A DNA stretch of 6,226 bases, from the NCBI GenBank assembly GCA_020344715.1, contig CP070828.1:750968-757193 (forward strand), read 5' to 3'. Below, piece by piece: positions 1 to 5,049 of the stretch. The notes beneath the pieces are model-generated. The model was given only the letters and a program-made list of their open reading frames with translations. It had not been told where the DNA came from and ran no database searches. This DNA comes from Candidatus Bathyarchaeota archaeon (GTDB lineage: Archaea; Thermoproteota; Bathyarchaeia; Bathyarchaeales; Bathyarchaeaceae). Position 1 is the stretch's first letter, and each line of letters begins with the position of its first letter. Both the position numbers and the translations under genes were made by a program.

Positions 1-2124
1 TTCAGAGTCACGGTCTATCATGAGCACGCCTTGAGTTAGGTCATTTGAGCCTATGGAGAAGCCGTCGCAGAGTGTAGAGAATTCATCAGCTAGAATTGCA
101 ATGGCAGGGGTCTCTGCCATGAACCACACTTGGAAGTCTCGATTTCTTTCTAGGCCTTCGCTCTTCATGATTTTGAGGCATCTTTTGGCTTCCCAAACTG
201 TTCGAATAACAGGAAGCATTACCCAAACGTTTTTGAGGTTCCATTCTTCTCGACACTTGCGTATGGCCTTGCATTCCAGCCTAAACGCTTTTTCATACCA
301 TTTGCTTATGTAGCGACTTGCTCCTCTCCAGCCGAGCATTGGATTGGCTTCGACTATTTCGTATTTGTCTCCGCCTTTCAGCTCCCTGTACTCGTTGGTT
401 TTGAAGTCGCTGAACCTGACTACTACGGGCTTGGGTTGTATAGTCCTCGCAACTGTAGCGATGCCTTCAGCGAGCTGGTCTACAAACTTGTCAGCTTGCC
501 CTTTTTCTAACAGGAAAAGTGGATGGTCACCTATGTAGCTTGCCAAGATAAATTCGATGCGCATTAGACCTATCCCATCGAACGGCAGATGTTTGTAATC
601 CTCAATCTTATCGGGAACTCCAAGGTTGAGATAGATTTTTGTGGCAGTCACGGGAGCTGAGCTAAGCGCGGCGACTTCAGGAGTTACTGTTGGTGCAGGA
701 GCTGGTTTTTCTAACATGGGCTTGATTCCCTCATAGATTACACCGCTTCTTGCATCTACAGTGTATTCCTTGCCGTTCTTCATAACTTTGGTGGCGTTTT
801 CTGCGCCTACAACACATGGGATGCCGAGTTCGCGGCTGACTATGGCTGCGTGGCATGTGACACCACCTTTGTCGGTTACTATGGCTCCAGCCATCCTCAT
901 GTATGGTACGTAGTCAGGGTTGGTCATGTCAGTTACAAGGATGTCGCCTTTTTTCATCAGCTTTGAAGCATCTTCAGGTGAAAAGACAATCTTGGCTACG
1001 CCAGCGCCTATGCTTCGTTTACCAGCTGCCATTCCTTTTGTGACAACTTTCATTTCTACTGGACGTTCGGGCAATTCCGGTGTTCTAGAGGCTTCTGCTG
1101 GGGGTCCTTTCTTCTTCAAGCTCCAAACGGTTTCGGGTCTTGATTGCACAATGTAGATGTTCTCGGGAAAAGGCAGGTTTCGGTCAATTGCCCATTCTAT
1201 GTCTTGAGGGTCTCCGTAGTGTTCTTCGATTTGTTTGGCGATCTCTGCTAGTTTCACAACTTCTTCGTCAGCTAAGCAAGGAATTTTTTGCCTCTTGGTG
1301 TCGATTTCGGCGTGAATTGTTCTGCCGGTTTCTGGATCTTGAATGTATTCAATCGTTTTCTTGGCGATTCTTTTTTCAATAATCTGAAGCGTGCTCTTGT
1401 TTACAACGTAGTCGTCCGGAGTAACTGCTCCAGAGACTACAGATTCGCCCAGTCCCCAGTTGGCTTCAATTACAATTTGATTGGATTCTCCACTGACTGG
1501 GTTGATTGTGAATGTTACGCCTGCAACTTTGGAATTAACCATCTTCTGGACACCGACGCTTATGAGAACCTCCTCGTGTCTGAAACCCTTCTCAGTTCGG
1601 TAAAATATGGCTCGCGGGGTGAATAGACTGGACCAGCATTTTACAGTTTTTCGGACCAGTTCGTCGGCGCCTTTCACGTTGAGGTAGGTTTCTTGTTGCC
1701 CAGCAAATGACGCATCTGGCAGGTCTTCAGCGGTAGCACTGGAGCGAACGGCCACGAAGATTTCGCTAGTCTTGGTTCGTTTGCTTAGTTCGTTGTAATT
1801 GGCTTGGATTGCTTTCTCAATTCTGCCTGGCATTTCGGTAGATTCGATTAGCTGTCGAACTTTTTTCGAAGCTTCTTCGTATTGCTTGGGGTCTTTGATG
1901 TCAGTGACGGTTTCTTCAACAATCCTGTAAATCTTCTCAGCTATGTTTGTTTCAGTGATGAACTCTCTGTACGCTTCTGCTGTGATGGCGAATCCAGGTG
2001 GAACAGATATCCCAGCGCGTGTCATTTCGCCGAGGTTAGCGTTTTTTCCACCGACAAGTGGAATATCTTCTTTACCAAGTTCCTCAAACCATAGAATCCG
2101 CTTCTCCCGACGGGAAGATGACAA
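1..2124 (-). CDS. ppsA: Phosphoenolpyruvate synthase (pyruvate, water dikinase), C-terminus cut by window edge
   Basis: It converts pyruvate, ATP and water to phosphoenolpyruvate, AMP and phosphate, the cytosolic entry step of gluconeogenesis. 708 residues are visible. The N-terminal ATP-grasp domain (about 20-350) has LVGGKNANLGEM near 23-34 and the hallmark VRSSATAEDLPDASFAGQQE from 126. The swivelling phosphohistidine domain (about 385-465) has GGVTCHAAIVSREL with the catalytic His425. The C-terminal PEP/pyruvate barrel begins near 490, with GLMRIEF at about 519-525 and FSIGSNDLTQ near the edge. The final part, including the expected catalytic Cys region, lies outside the window; full-length enzymes have roughly 750-820 residues. 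The start is TTG at 2124-2122: two in-frame TAG codons lie just upstream, and a GAGGGAG ribosome binding site is well placed. It follows L10e by 28 bp and is probably co-transcribed with it. Identity is certain; only the end is unseen. Confidence 0.96.
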   Translation of the reverse strand, partial: MSSSRREKRILWFEELGKEDIPLVGGKNANLGEMTRAGISVPPGFAITAEAYREFITETNIAEKIYRIVEETVTDIKDPKQYEEASKKVRQLIESTEMPGRIEKAIQANYNELSKRTKTSEIFVAVRSSATAEDLPDASFAGQQETYLNVKGADELVRKTVKCWSSLFTPRAIFYRTEKGFRHEEVLISVGVQKMVNSKVAGVTFTINPVSGESNQIVIEANWGLGESVVSGAVTPDDYVVNKSTLQIIEKRIAKKTIEYIQDPETGRTIHAEIDTKRQKIPCLADEEVVKLAEIAKQIEEHYGDPQDIEWAIDRNLPFPENIYIVQSRPETVWSLKKKGPPAEASRTPELPERPVEMKVVTKGMAAGKRSIGAGVAKIVFSPEDASKLMKKGDILVTDMTNPDYVPYMRMAGAIVTDKGGVTCHAAIVSRELGIPCVVGAENATKVMKNGKEYTVDARSGVIYEGIKPMLEKPAPAPTVTPEVAALSSAPVTATKIYLNLGVPDKIEDYKHLPFDGIGLMRIEFILASYIGDHPLFLLEKGQADKFVDQLAEGIATVARTIQPKPVVVRFSDFKTNEYRELKGGDKYEIVEANPMLGWRGASRYISKWYEKAFRLECKAIRKCREEWNLKNVWVMLPVIRTVWEAKRCLKIMKSEGLERNRDFQVWFMAETPAIAILADEFSTLCDGFSIGSNDLTQGVLMIDRDSE

Positions 2125-2130
2125 GATGTT

Positions 2131-2137
2131 CTCCCTC
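2131..2137 (-). promoter_or_regulatory. Ribosome binding site fixing the TTG start of ppsA
   Basis: On the minus strand GAGGGAG lies 6 nt upstream of TTG (2124-2122), just after the in-frame double stop TAGTAG. No other start codon between those stops and the conserved GGKN motif has a comparable site, so this decides the start. Confidence 0.75.
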
Positions 2138-2152
2138 TACTAATAATTCCAA

Positions 2153-2650
2153 TCAGTCTGAAGTTTCTTGGAGAGCAATTCTACATGTAACAGGTAGTTT
2201 AGCTCCCCCCCTTTTTAGGGCTTGCTTAGCCGTCTCTATACCGTCCTTGTTCACACCAACCTGTATGATCGCCTGGTTGGGTCTTACTCGGGCTGCTGTC
2301 CCAACGGGCTTTCCAAAGGCTCTTTTCATTCCATCTTGCAAGCGATCTGCATGAGCGCCGAAAATCATTTTATTCTCCCTAAGAATTGCGTGAGGATAAG
2401 GTAAAATCCGGAGAACGTAGTTTTCTCCCAGTTTTTCGGAGAGAAGTCGGTTCACAGCTATTCTAGCGGCTTCAAAGGCGCTGTGGCGGATCTGAGCTTC
2501 TTTCTGGGCGATTAGCTGAGCTTGATATTCGAACTTGGTTTTGGTGTCGCCCATAGTGAATTTCACAATCTTTGGAGGAGGAAAACCGCCGATGTACTTC
2601 TTTCTGGTGTAGGGCATTCCTTTTACCTCCCGGTAGTTTTTCGCTTTCAT
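2153..2650 (-). CDS. rpl10e: 50S ribosomal protein L10e (uL16 family)
   Basis: This is the archaeal/eukaryotic-type uL16 protein of the large ribosomal subunit, which packs near the central protuberance and the A-site tRNA region. The 165-residue length is normal for archaeal L10e. Recognisable segments are KGMPYTRKKYIGG at 10-22, FEYQAQLIAQKEAQIRHSAFEAARIA-type sequence at 40-65, PHAILRENKM at 86-95, and the highly conserved DRLQDGMKRAFGKPVGTAARV at about 102-122. KLPVTCRI lies at 151-158. The ATG at 2650 is preceded by GAAGGGA (5 nt spacing) and a consensus box A, which supports this start. It sits outside the usual ribosomal protein clusters, between a deaminase-like gene and PEP synthase, which is common for archaeal L10e genes. 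Identity is certain. Confidence 0.97.
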   Translation of the reverse strand: MKAKNYREVKGMPYTRKKYIGGFPPPKIVKFTMGDTKTKFEYQAQLIAQKEAQIRHSAFEAARIAVNRLLSEKLGENYVLRILPYPHAILRENKMIFGAHADRLQDGMKRAFGKPVGTAARVRPNQAIIQVGVNKDGIETAKQALKRGGAKLPVTCRIALQETSD

Positions 2651-2681
2651 ACTTTTCCCTTCACGAGCATACGAAAACGGC

Positions 2682-2690
2682 TATTTAAAG
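2682..2690 (-). promoter_or_regulatory. Archaeal box A promoter for L10e (and probably ppsA)
   Basis: The minus strand reads CTTTAAATA, close to the archaeal box A consensus, directly preceded by a purine-rich BRE-like ACAAAAGG. Transcription would begin about 25 nt downstream, near 2660, giving a leader of about ten nucleotides that just contains the GAAGGGA ribosome binding site ahead of ATG 2650. An alternative TATATAAA lies about 25 bp further upstream on the same strand. Confidence 0.6.
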
Positions 2691-2746
2691 CCTTTTGTGA
2701 CATGACTTTATATATCAAAATTATGAATTGTGAATGTTGAGTGTTG

Positions 2747-3280
2747 TTAAAGCGCAAGTTGGGTCTTTAACTCTTCTTCTTTAAGCCACATCCTCGCTAG
2801 TTCATCGAAGTTTGGAAAAGCTTTTTTTAGGATTGGAATGTACATTTTCTTTTCGTCTATTGTCATGTCTTGAAACTGGTACCCGCCCATATAAGGTGAT
2901 GGCGAACCTACCCTAGTTATAAATTCAATATGCATGAAAGGGTCACCTCGTTTAATTGTAATGGGTCTCCGATCATTGCTGAGGTTGACAAGTTCTAGAG
3001 CTAATCTGCCAATGAAGCCACTGTGAACCTTCGCTGCGTTCAGAAAGGAAAGACCCATTCTTCCATACTTGCTTTTGGCCGTAAGATGTGCCACGTAGTT
3101 CATTGGTGTAAAAACTATTTCATATGAATTGATGTTTTGGTGCTCCATGTATTGTAGCGTAGTTTCCTGTTTCACGGTCAAAATGTACCCGTCTCCGTCC
3201 AGAAGATGATAGTCGTAGGGGTAAATCACCTTGTAGTTTTCAATCAGCTCAATAAGCTTGTCTTTTCCAAGAATGCACAT
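2747..3280 (-). CDS. dUTPase/dCTP deaminase superfamily protein, divergent
   Basis: This 177-residue protein belongs to the trimeric dUTPase/dCTP deaminase fold; members deaminate dCTP or hydrolyse dUTP to keep uracil out of DNA. The core motif SKYGRMGL (70-77) matches the phosphate-contacting Ser and Arg of Dcd. GFIGRLALELVNL (88-100) supplies Glu96 at the position of the catalytic deaminase glutamate, and PYMGGYQFQ (129-137) matches the C-terminal nucleotide-binding PYxGKYQxQ region. Two departures stand out. The usual Asp ten residues before the glutamate is His86, and the Lys of the KYQ motif is Gly. The protein is slightly shorter than Dcd (about 190). It may be a Dcd with altered specificity or a different nucleotide hydrolase, so the superfamily is likely but the substrate is unknown. 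ATG 3280 is preceded by AGGTGA with 7 nt spacing. It is the first gene of the minus-strand group, 96 bp before L10e. Confidence 0.72.
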   Translation of the reverse strand: MCILGKDKLIELIENYKVIYPYDYHLLDGDGYILTVKQETTLQYMEHQNINSYEIVFTPMNYVAHLTAKSKYGRMGLSFLNAAKVHSGFIGRLALELVNLSNDRRPITIKRGDPFMHIEFITRVGSPSPYMGGYQFQDMTIDEKKMYIPILKKAFPNFDELARMWLKEEELKTQLAL

Positions 3281-3319
3281 CCGGTTTTCACCTGACTCTA
3301 GCAGTACAGAGGACTTGTT

Positions 3320-3328
3320 CTATATACT
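3320..3328 (-). promoter_or_regulatory. Probable box A promoter of the dCTP deaminase-like gene
   Basis: The minus strand reads GTATATAG after a purine-rich AAAAGAA stretch that could serve as BRE. It is about 44 bp upstream of ATG 3280, placing transcription start near 3298 and leaving a leader that includes the AGGTGA ribosome binding site at 3288-3293. The match to the box A consensus is moderate. Confidence 0.45.
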
Positions 3329-3366
3329 TCTTTTGCAGTTCGCAAAGATTGAGATGATATGGAAAG

Positions 3367-3374
3367 CTTAATAC
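3367..3374 (+). promoter_or_regulatory. Probable box A of the GNAT gene, suggesting a leaderless transcript
   Basis: CTTAATAC follows a purine-rich GGAAAG (BRE-like). The box is centred about 29 bp upstream of ATG 3400, so initiation about 25 bp downstream would fall at or a few bases before the start codon. No Shine-Dalgarno sequence is visible between the box and ATG, in contrast to every other gene start in the window. Confidence 0.45.
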
Positions 3375-3399
3375 AAATCAGCTGGTTCAAATCTTCAAC

Positions 3400-4263
3400 A
3401 TGGTTACCATTAGGCTATTTGAACCTAAAGACGTCAATTTTGCTGCCGAGCTGATAAGGCAAGAAAAGTGGGGACACACAGCGAAAGACGTTAGGCGGTG
3501 CTGGAATTTTGAACCTGAAGGTTGTTTCATCGCCGAACAAGATGGAGAAAGAGTTGGTCATGTTTTCTCCGTAAACTACAGTACAGTGGGTTGGATTGGC
3601 CTTCTGATCATACAGCAAAGCTACAGAGGTCAAGGAATCGGAACAACCTTGATGAGAACAGCGATGAACTATCTTAGAAACCTTGGTGTAGAAACAATTA
3701 GACTTGAAGCAGTCCCGGAAGCAGTCACACTCTACCAACGTTTGGGTTTCAAAAGCGAATTTGATTCACTGCGGTTTTACAGGGAATTGAGACCCGGAAG
3801 AACATGTCTACAAGCCAAGGATGAAGAGATTCACCAGATCAAAGACGACGAACTTGAGATTTTGGGAAAGTTCGATGCCGAATGCTTTGGAGCCAATCGC
3901 TTGAAGGTTCTACAGGGTCTCTACAGAGATTTTCCTCAGCATTGCTTAGTTGCTAGAAATGATGGTATCATGGGCTATATTATGTGCCGAGAAACAAACT
4001 CTGGCTTTTGGCTAGGTCCGTGGGTTTGCGAAGAAGAGCATCCAGAAGTGGCGCGAGATCTAATCGTTTCTTTTCTGCACGCATTAAAGGCAAACTCTGG
4101 ACTTTGTGTTGGAATCCCAGCCCCTAACACGATGGGAATTCAATTGCTTGAAAAATTAGACTTCAGTTTAATGTCGAGGAGCATTCGCATGTTTTGGGGC
4201 AAACCCGCATATTCAGGAAACGCTAAAGAGAACTTTGGAATTGGAGGCCCAGAAAAAGGCTAG
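3400..4263 (+). CDS. GNAT family N-acetyltransferase with C-terminal second GNAT-like domain
   Basis: This is a 287-residue cytosolic acyl-CoA-dependent acetyltransferase. The N-terminal GNAT domain (about 3-130) contains the acetyl-CoA pyrophosphate-binding motif YRGQGIGTTLM at 75-85 after the LLII strand, and AVTLYQRLGFKSE at 108-120 as motif B. A second domain (about 155-267) resembles the C-terminal domain found in archaeal and bacterial two-domain GNATs. It contains DAECFGANRLKVL (159-171), the Gly-Tyr pair at 192-193 and WLGPWV (204-209), then NTMGIQLLEKLDF and RMFWG near 263-267. The acceptor substrate cannot be read from the sequence. ATG 3400 is supported by the conserved start of the domain and by the box A position; there is no Shine-Dalgarno. 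It is monocistronic, divergent from the deaminase-like gene and closed by a hairpin terminator. Confidence 0.9.
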   Translation: MVTIRLFEPKDVNFAAELIRQEKWGHTAKDVRRCWNFEPEGCFIAEQDGERVGHVFSVNYSTVGWIGLLIIQQSYRGQGIGTTLMRTAMNYLRNLGVETIRLEAVPEAVTLYQRLGFKSEFDSLRFYRELRPGRTCLQAKDEEIHQIKDDELEILGKFDAECFGANRLKVLQGLYRDFPQHCLVARNDGIMGYIMCRETNSGFWLGPWVCEEEHPEVARDLIVSFLHALKANSGLCVGIPAPNTMGIQLLEKLDFSLMSRSIRMFWGKPAYSGNAKENFGIGGPEKG

Positions 4264-4327
4264 AAGTAGCAACGCGGCTCACAGAAGAGAAAGAAGCAAC
4301 TTCAAAGACTCCTGAAGCAGGGTATAC

Positions 4328-4351
4328 AGGTTGTGAGTACAACCTTTTTTT
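4328..4351 (+). terminator. Hairpin plus poly-T terminator after the GNAT gene
   Basis: AGGTTGT and ACAACCT form a perfect 7-bp stem around the loop GAGT, immediately followed by seven T residues (4345-4351). It lies 64 bp after the GNAT stop and before the ferredoxin promoter. In archaea the T-run alone can terminate, so the hairpin may be helpful rather than essential. The rest of 4264-4443 shows only this terminator and the following promoter. Confidence 0.7.
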
Positions 4352-4385
4352 CATGCCAGTTCATGCGGTGTCGGCAAATAGTAAA

Positions 4386-4393
4386 TTTATAAG
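4386..4393 (+). promoter_or_regulatory. Box A promoter of the ferredoxin-tusA-iscS operon
   Basis: TTTATAAG is a good archaeal box A. Transcription would start near 4414, leaving a leader of about 30 nt that carries an AGGAGG ribosome binding site (4431-4436), 7 nt before ATG 4444. No other box A of this quality or terminator is evident between here and the end of iscS, so the genes are likely one transcript. Confidence 0.6.
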
Positions 4394-4443
4394 AGAGAAA
4401 ATGTTATTGTGAAGAAACAGCATGGAAATGAGGAGGAAGCAAT

Positions 4444-4647
4444 ATGGTTGAAGTAAAGGTTGACCATTCAAAGTGCAATGGAGACTCAATATGCGTCGAC
4501 GTTTGTCCTGTTGCCGTCTTCGAACTGCAAGAAGTTCCAGAGTATCCTGACGAAAAGAAGTCGGTTGTAGTTGACAACGACGCATGTATAGAATGCAGAG
4601 CATGCGAGGTTCAATGTCCAACTCAGGCTATAACCGTCACAGAATAG
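4444..4647 (+). CDS. Small ferredoxin, 2[4Fe-4S] type with Asp replacing one ligand
   Basis: This 67-residue soluble electron carrier has two cluster-binding motifs. The first reads C11-N-G-D14-S-I-C17-V-D-V-C21-P, where Asp14 stands at the position of the second cysteine. The second is a complete C48-I-E-C51-R-A-C54-E-V-Q-C58-P. By family logic cluster I uses C11, D14 (or no ligand, giving [3Fe-4S]), C17 and C58, and cluster II uses C48, C51, C54 and C21. Asp at residue 14 is the same position as in the Pyrococcus furiosus ferredoxin, which I recall interconverts 3Fe and 4Fe forms. There is no signal or membrane segment. AGGAGG precedes the ATG by 7 nt. As first gene of the operon, 23 bp before tusA, it may supply electrons for Fe-S assembly or sulfur reduction; that role is inferred. 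Confidence 0.93.
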   Translation: MVEVKVDHSKCNGDSICVDVCPVAVFELQEVPEYPDEKKSVVVDNDACIECRACEVQCPTQAITVTE

Positions 4648-4660
4648 GTGGTAGCTGAAG

Positions 4661-4666
4661 AGGAGG
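4661..4666 (+). promoter_or_regulatory. Ribosome binding site supporting the TTG start of tusA
   Basis: AGGAGG lies 4 nt before TTG 4671. The next in-frame ATG is deep inside the conserved domain (residue 32), so the TTG is needed to include the CPxP motif. Confidence 0.7.
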
Positions 4667-4670
4667 AAAA

Positions 4671-4913
4671 TTGGCCTCAGACGCGAAACCCAACCGTACT
4701 CTTGACTGTACAGGACTCTACTGTCCAGAACCAGTCTTCCGAACAAGGCTGGAACTAGACAAGATGTCTGTAGGCGAAATCTTAGAAGTACTCGCCGATG
4801 ACCCAGCAGCTGACGAAGACATAAAAAGTCTAGTCAAACGTACAGGCCATGAGCTTTTGAAATTGAGTAGAAAGGGTGATGCTCTCCGATTCCTAATCAA
4901 GAAAACCAAGTGA
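4671..4913 (+). CDS. tusA: TusA/SirA-family sulfur carrier protein
   Basis: This small cytosolic sulfur-transfer protein has 80 residues, the normal family length. TusA-like proteins carry a persulfide on one cysteine and pass it to partners in tRNA thiolation, molybdenum cofactor or Fe-S metabolism, or dissimilatory sulfur pathways. The family signature LDCTGLYCPEPV (11-22) contains the sulfur-binding Cys18 in the CPxP motif. Further conserved segments are GEILEVLADDPAADEDI (35-51), GHELL (59-63) and RFLIKK (73-78). The start is TTG, fixed by the AGGAGG site. It lies 23 bp after the ferredoxin and 14 bp before a truncated DsrE-like ORF, a typical TusA-DsrE neighbourhood. The adjacent IscS appears unable to make persulfide, so its sulfur donor is unclear. 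The family is certain; the specific target pathway is not. Archaeal members are often named only 'sulfurtransferase TusA family protein'. Confidence 0.92.
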   Translation: MASDAKPNRTLDCTGLYCPEPVFRTRLELDKMSVGEILEVLADDPAADEDIKSLVKRTGHELLKLSRKGDALRFLIKKTK

Positions 4914-4927
4914 ATAGGTGATGTAGT

Positions 4928-5029
4928 TTGAACGATCAGAAGAAGCTACTGTACGTTCAAACAAGCGCGCGCGGAACAGCCACGCTTAATGACCGAATTC
5001 TAGATACAGACGCCATATTGTGCTTTTGA
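4928..5029 (+). pseudogene. Internally deleted DsrE-family gene (33-codon ORF)
   Basis: A TTG start with an excellent ribosome binding site (AGGTGATG, 4916-4923, 4 nt spacing) opens a 33-codon frame ending at TGA 5027-5029. The first 13-14 residues, MNDQKKLLYVQTSA, resemble the first beta strand of DsrE-family proteins. The last part, GTATLNDRILDTDAILCF, resembles their C-terminal end (GAATLxDLxLxADxVLxF as I recall it). DsrE-like proteins usually have about 110-120 residues, so some 75-85 codons of the middle, including the region of the usual active cysteine, seem to be missing without a frameshift. The join lies near the GCGCGCGCGG run at 4965-4974. The position between tusA and iscS fits a former DsrE. 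Alternatives are an unrelated short peptide, a translated leader coupled to iscS, or an assembly error. The similarity is judged from memory, not alignment. Confidence 0.5.
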
Positions 5030-5049
5030 AGATGGAAAGGCGATTTACT

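Noticed and set aside
53..2094. Several plus-strand open frames of 60-112 codons opposite the PEP synthase gene.
   Set aside because: They are antisense shadows of a strongly conserved coding sequence and show no recognisable domains or ribosome binding sites.
3332..3346. Inverted repeat TTTGC-AGTTC-GCAAA between the divergent promoters, as a possible operator.
   Set aside because: Only 5 bp per arm and AT-rich; such repeats arise by chance and no second copy was seen in the window.
4236..4410. An open frame overlapping the end of the GNAT gene and running through the terminator to TGA 4408-4410, suggesting a frameshifted extension of the acetyltransferase.
   Set aside because: The GNAT protein already ends after its complete second domain with a plausible tail (FGIGGPEKG). 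The extra frame has no start or ribosome binding site of its own, resembles no domain, and crosses the terminator and the next promoter.
4422..4451. A 9-codon ORF starting at ATG 4422 and overlapping the ferredoxin start, as a possible uORF.
   Set aside because: Its codons are made of the AGGAGG ribosome binding site itself and it has no ribosome binding site of its own; it is most likely coincidental.
5020..5049. Extension of iscS to GTG 5020 (10 extra residues, MLLKMERRFT).
   Set aside because: It would overlap the end of the DsrE-like ORF and lacks a ribosome binding site. ATG 5050 has a purine-rich GGAAAGG site and gives an N-terminus of the length usual for the family.
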